Shown: positions 1 to 8,389 of the stretch, piece after piece
How positions within the stretch are numbered: the first letter of the stretch is position 1
Layout of the letters: every line of letters begins with the position of its first letter
Assembly (NCBI GenBank): GCA_017518735.1
Contig: JAFWTY010000016.1
Location: forward strand, 28,200 to 92,199
Direction of reading: 5' to 3'
Length of the DNA stretch: 64,000 nucleotides
Source of the DNA: Lachnospiraceae bacterium
GTDB lineage: Bacteria > Bacillota > Clostridia > Lachnospirales > Lachnospiraceae
Program-made: the position numbers and the translations under genes
The notes under the pieces: model-generated
What the model was told of the DNA's origin: nothing
Databases searched by the model: none
What the model saw: the letters and a program-made list of their open reading frames with translations, nothing else

Positions 1-538
1 TGCAGAAGCGGGAAAAAGAACACTTTTCATCGACGCAGACCTTCGTAAGTCGGTTTTAAAGAGTCGATACAAGAGCGGACGTGTAAAATATGGATTCAGC
101 CATTATTTGGTTGACAAGGCTGATTTTGAAAATGTTATCTGCGAAACGGATATTCCGAATCTTTACCTTGTATTTGCAGGACCGGTTCCGCCTAACCCGA
201 GTGAACTACTTGCCAGCAACCGATTTGCAGAGTTTATTAAAGCTGCAAGAGCAAACTTTGATTTCATCATCATTGATGCTCCACCGATTGGAAGCGTTAT
301 CGATGCTGCTATTATTTCCAGACAGTGTGATGGTGGCATCCTTGTTGTCGGAAGTGGAGATATCTCTTATCGTTTCGCTAAACGTGCAAAAGATCAGCTT
401 GAAGTTGCCGGTTGTAAACTGCTTGGATGTGTAATCAACAAGGTTGAAGGCAAGGGTAAGGGCTATTATGGCAAGTACTACGGTAAGTACTATGGCAAGT
501 ACTATGGCAAGTATTATGGCAACTACGGGAACGAATAG
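1..538 (+). CDS. CpsD/CapB-family bacterial tyrosine kinase, 5'-truncated by window edge
   Basis: C-terminal part of a BY-kinase, the cytoplasmic P-loop tyrosine autokinase that regulates chain length and export in Wzx/Wzy-type capsule or exopolysaccharide synthesis. The reading frame is already open at base 2. Visible are a Walker A' strand (LFIDADLRKS), a Walker B-like strand (FDFIIIDAPP), and the conserved hydrophobic strand followed by VINKVEG. The protein ends in a tyrosine-rich tail, five YYG(K/N) units plus a final Tyr, which is the usual autophosphorylation cluster of this family. The N-terminal Walker A, and any fused or separate Wzz-like activator, lie outside the window. The next gene, a priming glycosyltransferase, starts 63 bp downstream, consistent with one EPS operon. 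Family assignment is firm; the exact gene name is not. Confidence 0.92.
   Translation, partial: AEAGKRTLFIDADLRKSVLKSRYKSGRVKYGFSHYLVDKADFENVICETDIPNLYLVFAGPVPPNPSELLASNRFAEFIKAARANFDFIIIDAPPIGSVIDAAIISRQCDGGILVVGSGDISYRFAKRAKDQLEVAGCKLLGCVINKVEGKGKGYYGKYYGKYYGKYYGKYYGNYGNE
464..523 (+). repeat. 12-bp tandem repeat encoding the YYGK tyrosine tail
   Basis: Five consecutive 12-bp units of the type TAT/TAC-TAT/TAC-GGC/T-AAG/C encode YYGK four times and then YYGN. Synonymous third-base differences between units show that it is not a freshly copied microsatellite, but it could still change length by slippage in multiples of four residues. That would alter the number of phosphorylatable tyrosines without a frameshift. 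Confidence 0.9.
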
Positions 539-601
539 TTCGCTTTTAGCCATTGATTTGATCGCGTACGGGAATTGATTATTTAGAAAGGTTATATCTA
601 G

Positions 602-2062
602 ATGTATAGAAAGACGCCTAAGGGCTGGTTAAAGCATTGGGATTTTATCTTGTGGGAATTACTTACCCTTCAGGTGTCTTTTGTTATTGCCTATTACATT
701 CGCCAGGGATTCAATGGGCTTCATGTATATCAAAGCGATCTATACAGAATTCTTGCGGTTATTCTGCTTCTCGATGACATCTGTGTGGTATATTTCGCAG
801 AGACTTTCAAGGATGTGCTTCGAAGAGGAATCTACAGGGAATTTGTGAAGACTGTAAAACACACTGCACTGGTTGTGCTGATAGCCGTATTCTATCTCTT
901 TGTTGCGCAGAAGTCAGTTGAAACGTCCAGAACCATTATTCTGTTTACCGGAGCAATTCACGTCATTCTTTCATTCCTCATCAGAATTGCCTATAAAGCC
1001 GCTCTTAAATCTGCCATGAAGAAACGGGGGATGAAGTCGTTGCTTATTATTTCCTCTGCTTCTGCAGCGGAGGATAATATAGATGCTGTTATTAAGAACA
1101 ATTTCGACTTCTATCGAATTGCCGGTATTATCTTAGTGGATGACGACAGTAAGGTTGGCAAGGAGATTAAAGGCGTCAAAGTTGTTGCAAGTTTCGAAGA
1201 TGCACCGGACTATATCGGAAGAGAATGGGTGGATGAGGTTTTCTTATCTGTAAACCTGAATCGAGAGAATGTCTTGGTGGTATACAAGAAGATAGCTGAA
1301 AGCGGAGTGACAACCCATCTTTCCCTAAAGGGATTCGAGGCATTTGATAATCGTCCTCATATCATCGAAAAAGTTGCGGGGCAGATGGTTCTTACGAGTA
1401 CTATTCATTATACAACTACCAGACAGGCATTTATTAAACGTACAGTAGACATTTTTGGTGGAATTGTTGGTAGTATTTTTACGGTAGTTCTAACCATCTT
1501 TTTGGGGCCGATAATTTTTATTGCATCTCCCGGACCAATCTTCTTTTTACAGGAACGCATTGGTTTGAACGGTAAGAAATTTAAGATTGTCAAGTTTCGT
1601 ACCATGTATCCGGATGCTGAGGCTCGTAAGCAGGCCCTAATGGATCAGAATAATATCAAAGACGGTATGATGTTTAAGATGGATTTTGATCCCAGAATTA
1701 TCGGGAACAAGATTCTTCCTGATGGAACAAAGAAGACAGGTATCGGGCAGTGGCTAAGAAATCATAGTATTGATGAGTTCCCGCAGTTCTTTAATGTATT
1801 AGCCGGTCAGATGTCTCTGGTTGGAACCAGACCACCAACACCGGATGAGTGGGATAAATACAAGCTTCATCACAGAGCAAGACTCGCAATTAAGCCCGGA
1901 ATAACCGGATTATGGCAAGTCAGTGGAAGATCCGATATTCAGGATTTTGAAGAGGTGGTTAAGCTGGATACTGAATATATCACGGAATGGACTATGGGAA
2001 GAGATTTTAGAATCATTTTTAAGACCATCGGAGTGGTTTTCAGTGCTAAGGGAGCAAAATAA
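602..2062 (+). CDS. Exopolysaccharide polyprenyl glycosylphosphotransferase (initiating phosphoglycosyltransferase)
   Basis: Transfers the first sugar-1-phosphate from a UDP-sugar to undecaprenyl phosphate at the inner leaflet, starting repeat-unit synthesis. The 486-residue length matches the WbaP/CpsE/EpsE class. Roughly residues 10-125 form four to five membrane helices, residues 145-270 a CoA-binding-like central domain, and residues 279-486 the catalytic Bac_transf domain. The catalytic domain shows a reentrant hydrophobic helix, the PGPIFFLQERIGLNGK motif, KFRTMYPDAE, the SIDEFPQ motif, VGTRPP and GITGLWQVSGRSD. ATG at 602 follows AGAAAGG about 10 bp upstream. It lies between the tyrosine kinase and two GT2 genes, exactly where the priming enzyme is expected. 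The sugar cannot be told from sequence alone. Confidence 0.95.
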   Translation: MYRKTPKGWLKHWDFILWELLTLQVSFVIAYYIRQGFNGLHVYQSDLYRILAVILLLDDICVVYFAETFKDVLRRGIYREFVKTVKHTALVVLIAVFYLFVAQKSVETSRTIILFTGAIHVILSFLIRIAYKAALKSAMKKRGMKSLLIISSASAAEDNIDAVIKNNFDFYRIAGIILVDDDSKVGKEIKGVKVVASFEDAPDYIGREWVDEVFLSVNLNRENVLVVYKKIAESGVTTHLSLKGFEAFDNRPHIIEKVAGQMVLTSTIHYTTTRQAFIKRTVDIFGGIVGSIFTVVLTIFLGPIIFIASPGPIFFLQERIGLNGKKFKIVKFRTMYPDAEARKQALMDQNNIKDGMMFKMDFDPRIIGNKILPDGTKKTGIGQWLRNHSIDEFPQFFNVLAGQMSLVGTRPPTPDEWDKYKLHHRARLAIKPGITGLWQVSGRSDIQDFEEVVKLDTEYITEWTMGRDFRIIFKTIGVVFSAKGAK

Positions 2063-2125
2063 GCTGCTGAAATCAATCATTGAGGGGTTTCCGGAAAGAT
2101 ACTCGAATAGTGGGAGATATATACT

Positions 2126-2950
2126 TTGGAAAAGTCATATTCTGTTTTAATGTCAGTATATGCAAAAGAAAAACCTGAATACCTTGATAAGAGTATCAGG
2201 AGCATGATAGATCAGAGCATAAGACCAATGGACTTTGTTATTGTCAAAGATGGTCCATTAACCACGGAACTTGATGCTGTAATAGAGAAGTATGATAACG
2301 AGAATCCGGGATTATTCCAAATCATTGCTTTAGAAACCAATGGTGGATTGGGTCCGGCGTTAGCAATAGGAATTCAAAAGGCAAAATATGAACTTGTTGC
2401 CAGAATGGATTCTGACGATATTTCAGCCCCTACAAGATGCGAGGAAGAATTGGCGGTTTTTGAGCAACTTCCGGAACTTGACGTTGTCGGTACATTTGAA
2501 GCAGAGTTTATAAATGACCCTGAGGATGCAGTAGCCATTCACAAAGTCCCGGAACAAAGCGACAGCATCTATAAATTCATGAAACGAAGATGTGCATTAC
2601 TCCATCCAACAGTAATGTACAAGAAAACTGCTGTTATCTCGAGCGGGAATTACCATTCAGTACCTTTATATGAAGACTATGATCTGTTTGCACGTATGGT
2701 ACTGGAGCATAAAGCAAAATGTTATAATATCCAAAAGCCTCTCTACTATATTCGAATAAGTGAAGATTTTTATAAAAGGCGTGGGGGCTTTAAGTATGCC
2801 AAGACGGTTTTGGATTTCAAATCCGGCATGCTAAAAAAAGGCTATATGTCATTTGTTGACTTTATAGTAAGTGGTATTGGTCAGGCAGTTGTATGTGTAC
2901 TTCCAAATGGCTTGAGAGAATTTGTGTATATGAAGTTCTTACGAAAATAA
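2126..2950 (+). CDS. Glycosyltransferase family 2 (capsule/EPS repeat-unit assembly)
   Basis: A 274-residue GT-A fold transferase that probably adds a sugar to the lipid-linked repeat unit on the cytoplasmic side. The N-terminus SVLMSVYAKEKPEYL is the first strand of GT2 enzymes of the WcaA/RfaB-like type. ARMDSDDISAPTR carries the metal-binding DxD motif (DSDD). LHPTVMYKK and YEDYDLFARM match the conserved C-terminal acceptor and base region. The start is TTG at 2126, with GGGAGA 8 bp upstream; no in-frame ATG fits better. It is in the same operon as the flanking genes. Donor and linkage are unknown. Confidence 0.9.
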   Translation: MEKSYSVLMSVYAKEKPEYLDKSIRSMIDQSIRPMDFVIVKDGPLTTELDAVIEKYDNENPGLFQIIALETNGGLGPALAIGIQKAKYELVARMDSDDISAPTRCEEELAVFEQLPELDVVGTFEAEFINDPEDAVAIHKVPEQSDSIYKFMKRRCALLHPTVMYKKTAVISSGNYHSVPLYEDYDLFARMVLEHKAKCYNIQKPLYYIRISEDFYKRRGGFKYAKTVLDFKSGMLKKGYMSFVDFIVSGIGQAVVCVLPNGLREFVYMKFLRK

Positions 2951-2992
2951 CGGATAGGTTTAGGAACTTTGGTAAAAAGGATAAGTGAATAA

Positions 2993-3931
2993 ATGGAATA
3001 CGTCAAAGGATTAGTGAGTGTAATTATTCCGACATACAAACGAAGCGACTCTCTGAAAAGATGCATTGATTCTGTTCTTAATCAGACATACCGGAAACTG
3101 GAATTATTACTTGTCAATGACAATACTGTCGGAGATGAGTATTCGAAACAGTTGTATCGGTTGCTTGAAGGTTATTCTGATGAACGACTGATTTTCGTTG
3201 AACAGGAGAAGCACTTTAACGGAGCTGTGGCAAGAAATGTGGGCATAAGACGCGCGAAAGGCGAATATATAGCATTTAATGATGATGATGATTATTGGGA
3301 ACTGCAAAAACTGGAACATCAGGTCAAAATTCTCTCAGGACTGGATGAAAGCTGGGGGGCGGCATCATGTTTGATGCGAATCTATAATGGCGATAAATTG
3401 TTGGAATCCATGGTACCGTATAAGGATGGAAGTATTTTGCTGGATATTCTCGACAGAAAAACCAGTATGGGCACGGGAGCACTACTTATTCGCCACAAAG
3501 CGTTGGATGATGTTGGATATTTTGATGAAAATCTTGTCAGGCATCAGGACCTTCAGTTGTTTGCGTGTCTGACAGAAAAATATAAAGTGAAATTGGAAAA
3601 GGTTTATCTGCATAATCGTGAAATACATGATGGTCAGAATAGGCCTGATCCGGTTCGGATGATGGAGGTCAAGAAGGCTTTTTTTGAGTCCATTGAGCCT
3701 ATTATGAATAGGCTTAAGAAGTCGGATCGAAAAAAGGTTTTGATTATGCATAAGTTTGAGCTTGCATATCACTTTTATAAATACGGTGATAAGAAAGATG
3801 GTATAAGATCGGCACTAGCGGTGTTGCAGACACCGGCTACGTTTTTCCTTGCAATACATAGACTCATTCAGCGGGGAATTCAAAAGAAATTCCGTCGTCA
3901 GTTAGAGAGGAAATACAGTATAAAGAACTGA
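2993..3931 (+). CDS. Glycosyltransferase family 2
   Basis: A second GT2 of the repeat-unit assembly set, 312 residues. SVIIPTYKRSDSLKRCIDS is the classical GT2 N-terminal strand and helix, NVGIRRAKGEYIAF the nucleotide-binding helix, and NDDDDYWE the DxD metal site. The region after residue 150 (MGTGALLIRHKALDDVGYFDE) is the usual acceptor-side motif. The C-terminal 60 residues are basic and amphipathic, which could hold the enzyme at the membrane. ATG at 2993 is preceded by an AAAAGGA sequence. It shares no obvious extended identity with the preceding GT2, so it is likely a different specificity rather than a duplicate. Confidence 0.9.
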   Translation: MEYVKGLVSVIIPTYKRSDSLKRCIDSVLNQTYRKLELLLVNDNTVGDEYSKQLYRLLEGYSDERLIFVEQEKHFNGAVARNVGIRRAKGEYIAFNDDDDYWELQKLEHQVKILSGLDESWGAASCLMRIYNGDKLLESMVPYKDGSILLDILDRKTSMGTGALLIRHKALDDVGYFDENLVRHQDLQLFACLTEKYKVKLEKVYLHNREIHDGQNRPDPVRMMEVKKAFFESIEPIMNRLKKSDRKKVLIMHKFELAYHFYKYGDKKDGIRSALAVLQTPATFFLAIHRLIQRGIQKKFRRQLERKYSIKN

Positions 3932-3942
3932 GGAAAAGAGTA

Positions 3943-4794
3943 ATGGCGAAAGCTAGGCACTATACCGATGAGGAACTAACCAAACTTCGACAAATTCAGA
4001 TGGATATATACCACGAAATAGAAAGAATATGTGCGAATCACGATATACCTTTTGTGACGATAGCGGGAACTGCATTAGGAGCAGTTCGGCATAATGGTTT
4101 TATACCGTGGGATGATGATTTAGACATTGCCATGATGAGAAGTGATTATACGCGTTTCTTAGAGTATGCAAACGGGGAAATTAACCCAGGTTTTTTTGTC
4201 CAGAATTATTATACGGACTCATACTATGGGAACTATTTTACAAAAATTAGACGTAATGGCACGCTGTTTGAACAGAATATAGATAAAAAGGATCAGTCTC
4301 ATCACGGTATTTTCGTGGATGTATTTCCAATTGACAGGGTGACGGACAATCCTCATGAAAGGAAAAAATACCAAAAAAAACTCATGATCAGCCTTCAGAT
4401 GTATATGGCGAAATGCAATAAGGGAATATCCGGCGAGGTTGATTCATTTAAAGGAAAAATCAAGCACTTGATCAGGCTGATTTTACACGGGGTACTGGTA
4501 TTTGCATCCAAAGAAAAGTTATTTAACAAACTGAATGATTTGTGCCAAATATACAATACCGGGGATTCAGGAACATTAATGAATTCAGTGGTATTCGCAA
4601 TGACCGGCGGCGTTTTTGATGCAGAAACTATGTTCCCGGCCGTGAAGCATGATTTTGAGGGGGATACCATATTAATACCACGCGATGCGGACAGGTATTT
4701 GAGTCAGACATATGGGAATTATATGGAACTTCCGCCTGTTGAACAAAGAACGAATCATCGCCCTGTTCAATTAAGTTTCGGCGATGCCAAATAA
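3943..4794 (+). CDS. licD: LicD-family phosphotransferase
   Basis: LicD enzymes have a nucleotidyltransferase fold. They move phosphocholine, or in relatives other phospho-amino-alcohols or sugar phosphates, from a CDP donor onto a glycan. The signature is clear near residues 40-65: GTALGAVRHNGFIPWDDD with PWDDDLDIAM holding the metal ligands. It is followed by the family's KIRRNGT and GIFVDVFPID segments, and the C-terminal YGNYMELPP motif is also present. Length (283) is typical. It is co-transcribed with the polymerase gene, which it overlaps by 11 nt. Together with the LicC-like fusion at 8390 it points to a decorated capsule or teichoic acid-like polymer. The choline-versus-ethanolamine question is open. 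Confidence 0.9.
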   Translation: MAKARHYTDEELTKLRQIQMDIYHEIERICANHDIPFVTIAGTALGAVRHNGFIPWDDDLDIAMMRSDYTRFLEYANGEINPGFFVQNYYTDSYYGNYFTKIRRNGTLFEQNIDKKDQSHHGIFVDVFPIDRVTDNPHERKKYQKKLMISLQMYMAKCNKGISGEVDSFKGKIKHLIRLILHGVLVFASKEKLFNKLNDLCQIYNTGDSGTLMNSVVFAMTGGVFDAETMFPAVKHDFEGDTILIPRDADRYLSQTYGNYMELPPVEQRTNHRPVQLSFGDAK

Positions 4795-5983
4795 AGAAAG
4801 TTTTTCGGAGATAACAGAAATGGTTGGCGATAGTATTAAGATAAAAAAATCAGAATTTGAAACGGTATTTCTGACTTTTTATTTTGCTATCAGTCCAATC
4901 AGCAAATTATTGGAGAAGATAGGGATTCCGCGACCGGTGACATATGTGGTTATGATTGTGACGGGTTTGATCTTTATCATTAATCGATTAAAATTTTTGA
5001 ATCGGAAAATAGATGTTTTTATTGCATTTATGATATTCGGCGCTATTACTCTGTTCGCGGTTTTGTTACATCATTCTGATTTCAACAGTACGACAGAAAT
5101 GTATGCTTTGATAATTATTTTTTTCCCGGCATACTTTATTTTTCGGGCTGCGAACATAGATAAACTGATACGTGCACTTCATATTTATGCATATATTGGC
5201 TTTGCAATCTTTTTACCGAATGCTTTTTTTGTTAAGAATGTCGGCCATGATTACTTGGCGTTTGCTTATGACATATTATTACCTTTGTGTATCATTGTAT
5301 ACTATGCAAGGAAGGAACGACATTGGTATGATATTGTATTATCAATTGTTGGTACCATAATTCTGGCAGTTTTCGGAAGCAGGGGAGCATTAATAGCACT
5401 GGTACTCTATTTTATATATCTTAATTTTGAGAAAGGGTATATTAGAAAGATACTTATTCTTTCGGGAATTACCGTTTTGGGTTATATCATATATTCAAAT
5501 ATAGGATCTATTGTCTCTCGTATTCAAAGTTTCGGCATATCCAGCTATTTGCTGAATCGAATCGCCAATAATGAGGCTTTTGAATCTGTTTCAAGGATAA
5601 GGCTTTTTGAGTATATTACATCGGAATTGTTGCATAATAATTATTTTGGAGTAGGTCCATTGGGAAACAGGGCTTTAATGCCTGTAATCAGGTATAAAAT
5701 GCCCTATCCTCACCAATTGTTTTTTGAATTGATGATTGATTATGGTTTGATCATAGGCGGGCTTTTTTCCGTATTGATTATTATTGCAGTATTGTATTTA
5801 ATTATAAAATCGAAAGATAAATACAGATATCTTACCGGGTTGTTCTGTATAGCTGCTTTTTTTCCGTTAATGCTTTCGGGAACTTTGTATACTGTTGGAA
5901 CGGTTCCGTATATTCTTGCTCTTTTTTTTAATTTTCGAGATCAAAAGATGAGTTTTAACACGGATACCAATGAGGGGGATTAG
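4784..5983 (+). CDS. Wzy-like polysaccharide polymerase / O-antigen ligase-family membrane protein
   Basis: A 399-residue integral membrane protein with about ten to twelve hydrophobic helices, very AT-rich, as Wzy proteins usually are. It contains a conserved-type loop around residues 285-315 (YFGVGPLGNRALM, then PYPHQLFFELMIDYGLI) that resembles the Wzy_C periplasmic loop with its GxG and (P/A)HN-like positions (here PHQ). By context it joins lipid-linked repeat units outside the membrane: LicD upstream and the Wzx flippase immediately downstream. ATG at 4784 overlaps the licD end. Sequence conservation in this family is weak, so the name rests on topology, loop motif and position. Confidence 0.8.
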   Translation: MPNKESFSEITEMVGDSIKIKKSEFETVFLTFYFAISPISKLLEKIGIPRPVTYVVMIVTGLIFIINRLKFLNRKIDVFIAFMIFGAITLFAVLLHHSDFNSTTEMYALIIIFFPAYFIFRAANIDKLIRALHIYAYIGFAIFLPNAFFVKNVGHDYLAFAYDILLPLCIIVYYARKERHWYDIVLSIVGTIILAVFGSRGALIALVLYFIYLNFEKGYIRKILILSGITVLGYIIYSNIGSIVSRIQSFGISSYLLNRIANNEAFESVSRIRLFEYITSELLHNNYFGVGPLGNRALMPVIRYKMPYPHQLFFELMIDYGLIIGGLFSVLIIIAVLYLIIKSKDKYRYLTGLFCIAAFFPLMLSGTLYTVGTVPYILALFFNFRDQKMSFNTDTNEGD

Positions 5984-6019
5984 TGGTAATAATATGGTTA
6001 TAGTTAGGGTGATTTATCA

Positions 6020-7294
6020 GTGGGAAATAAAATCAAAAGTATTATAAAGAATGAATATATATACTCTATTGTCACTAAGTTTGTATCGGTAATATTATCA
6101 CTCTTACAATCTATTCTTGTTGCAAGGTATCTTGGCTCTGCATTGCAGGGAACGTCCTCATATATCGCCAGTGTTACATCTATCGGGGCAATAGTGGTTA
6201 CATTTGGAATGCATCAGGCATACCCGTATTTTAGAAAAAAACTTGGGAAAGAGGCTATATTCAAGGACTTTATTTCCATTACGTATGTTGTGTATTCAAT
6301 CCTATTTATACTTTCGGTTTTTATTGGTTTGTTTTTCTTAAACACGATTGAACTTAAGGCTGCGTTTATTCTTATACCTGTTTACGGATATGACAGAGTT
6401 ATTTCCTACATAGCCTTAATTGAGACTCCCAATAAGAGAAATACATGGTGGACAATTATTAGTTTTATTGATGTTATTTATGTTGGTGTCCTGATTTTAT
6501 TCATTCCTAAAAGTGTGGGTTCAGCGATTTCGATTCTTGCATTTGCGGAAGTATTAAAAAGTGCAGTTTATACAGTAATGCTTAAGACCGCTCCTTCCTT
6601 AAAAAAAAGTCAGTGGTCACTCTTCTTTAAACTTTTGAAGATGGGTTTTTTCCCGGTAGTTGCGTTGTTAATGACTACATTAAATTACAAGATAGATATA
6701 TTGATGCTTAAGTCATTTGACTTTATTACGAAATCGCAGATTGGTATATATTCAATTGGAATGACATTTGCAGACAGAGTTGTTATTATACCGGACACAT
6801 TAAAGGGTGTTCTTGCATCGAAGCTTTCTAAAGGCGCGGATGAGGCGGAAGTTGCCAGGGTATGTCGTCTATGTTTTTGGTGTAGTGTTGTTATTTGTGC
6901 AGGCCTGATTGCTTTGGGAGAACCATTGTTAAATTTGTTATATGGGGAAGAGTATTATGGTTCATATGATGTATTACTGATATGTTCGTTCGGCTCCATT
7001 TTTATCGGATATTTCAAATTGATAGCGCAATACAATATTGTTAATAAAATGCAGATACGAAATGTTCTGATGCTTAGTATTTCTATTATTGTAAATATTG
7101 TTCTGAATAGTATTTTAATTCCGAAATATCAATTAAGAGGTGCTGCATTTGCTTCCGGCGTGGGATACTTCCTGAGTGGAGCAATCTTCATTATCTGGTT
7201 TTCCGTCGCGAATAAAATACCATTTAATTCAATGTTTTTGATAAATAAGAACGATATTAAATCAATCTTTAAAAGCGGAGAAAAACAGAAATGA
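6020..7294 (+). CDS. Wzx-type oligosaccharide flippase (MOP superfamily)
   Basis: A 424-residue polytopic protein with about twelve hydrophobic segments and a short polar N-terminus. It fits the polysaccharide-transport (Wzx/RfbX/TuaB) branch of the MOP flippases, which turn the undecaprenyl-linked repeat unit to the outer leaflet. Typical features are the first helix region with KFVSVILSLLQSILVARYLG, the central YKIDILMLKSF segment, and the paired C-terminal helices. The start is GTG at 6020. It overlaps the next gene by 4 nt (ATGA), so translation is probably coupled. One flippase for the locus is expected next to one polymerase. Confidence 0.9.
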   Translation: MGNKIKSIIKNEYIYSIVTKFVSVILSLLQSILVARYLGSALQGTSSYIASVTSIGAIVVTFGMHQAYPYFRKKLGKEAIFKDFISITYVVYSILFILSVFIGLFFLNTIELKAAFILIPVYGYDRVISYIALIETPNKRNTWWTIISFIDVIYVGVLILFIPKSVGSAISILAFAEVLKSAVYTVMLKTAPSLKKSQWSLFFKLLKMGFFPVVALLMTTLNYKIDILMLKSFDFITKSQIGIYSIGMTFADRVVIIPDTLKGVLASKLSKGADEAEVARVCRLCFWCSVVICAGLIALGEPLLNLLYGEEYYGSYDVLLICSFGSIFIGYFKLIAQYNIVNKMQIRNVLMLSISIIVNIVLNSILIPKYQLRGAAFASGVGYFLSGAIFIIWFSVANKIPFNSMFLINKNDIKSIFKSGEKQK

Positions 7295-8346
7295 TTATAG
7301 GCGTTACGGGTTACGGTGCAACGGGAGCGAGTGCGTATATTGACCTGATTAAAGAGTTTGAAGAAATTCAAAGCTTTGGTGCAGCGGTGGAGTTTCAGGT
7401 TATTCAAGAAACAGATGGAATAAGTGATCTTAAATATCATCTTGTAACCAACGGTCATAGACTTAGAACGAATGCTGCTATTACCAGATATATAAGAAAC
7501 CTAGACAACCCAAGGGTGTCTAATATAGTTAAGTATTCAAATAAAAAGTATAAAAAGCTGGCTTTGGAATATATTAATGAGCTGATTCAATTATCTTGGG
7601 TTGGACGAAGTAGTTTTGATCCGATCGATTTCAGACCACGAATCGACAGATTAGCTACAAGGAAGATAATACGTTTGGTTAATGGTGTACTTAACAGAAT
7701 TAATGGTAAATGGGGTATCCCTCCATTTAAAAGACGTTATCTGGCTTTTTTGACTGAAGAAGAGTTTGAGGAGTGCACAAAACGCTTTCTTAATAGACTG
7801 TTTGAGTCTTGTGGGTTTGATTTGTGTAAACCGATTCTCGTAGAACAAATCTTTAATACCAAAAATCCCTTGGAGGGTACAGAGTATTTTGGTGATTTCA
7901 GATCAATAGTTGTAGAACGGGATCCCAGGGATGTTTTTGTTTTATCGAACTATATTTTACGAAGACATTGCAGGTTTATGCCACATGATGGGAATGTTGA
8001 GAATTTCGTTCAGTATTATAAATTATCCCACGCCGGCAGAGTAGAAAATCCGTATGTCAAGTATTTTCAGTATGAAGATTTAATTTTTAATTATAATGAG
8101 GTATGCGATCAGATGGAAAAGTGGCTTGGCATCAGGCATATTCATAAAAAAGAGTTTTTTGTACCTGAGCACTCATTCAGTAATACACAAGTATATTTAT
8201 CATACCCCGAACTGTCGGATAAAATTAAGTATATAGAGGAAAATCTGTCAGAATATCTTTATCCGTTCGATTCGATGAAATCAAATTTGACTTTTGAAGC
8301 GGTAAAGGGAAAGCCGTTTGGTTTTGAAGGAAAAAAGAATAAATAG
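7291..8346 (+). CDS. Sulfotransferase-like protein of the capsule locus
   Basis: A 351-residue cytoplasmic protein without membrane helices. Two segments suggest a PAPS-dependent sulfotransferase fold. An N-terminal glycine-rich loop after a beta strand (IIGVTGYGATGASAYIDLI) lies where the 5'-phosphosulfate loop would be. The string IVVERDPRDVFVLSNYI, near residue 210, has the RDPRDV motif of the 3'-phosphate site. Between them sits a basic helical insert. The start codon overlaps the flippase stop. If correct, it would sulfate a sugar before export. No PAPS synthesis genes are in view, the P-loop is atypical, and another glycan-modifying role is possible, so the call is moderate. Confidence 0.5.
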   Translation: MIIGVTGYGATGASAYIDLIKEFEEIQSFGAAVEFQVIQETDGISDLKYHLVTNGHRLRTNAAITRYIRNLDNPRVSNIVKYSNKKYKKLALEYINELIQLSWVGRSSFDPIDFRPRIDRLATRKIIRLVNGVLNRINGKWGIPPFKRRYLAFLTEEEFEECTKRFLNRLFESCGFDLCKPILVEQIFNTKNPLEGTEYFGDFRSIVVERDPRDVFVLSNYILRRHCRFMPHDGNVENFVQYYKLSHAGRVENPYVKYFQYEDLIFNYNEVCDQMEKWLGIRHIHKKEFFVPEHSFSNTQVYLSYPELSDKIKYIEENLSEYLYPFDSMKSNLTFEAVKGKPFGFEGKKNK

Positions 8347-8389
8347 TTATTTGGGAAATGTTAATTAGTGTCATAAAAGGAGAAGAAAT

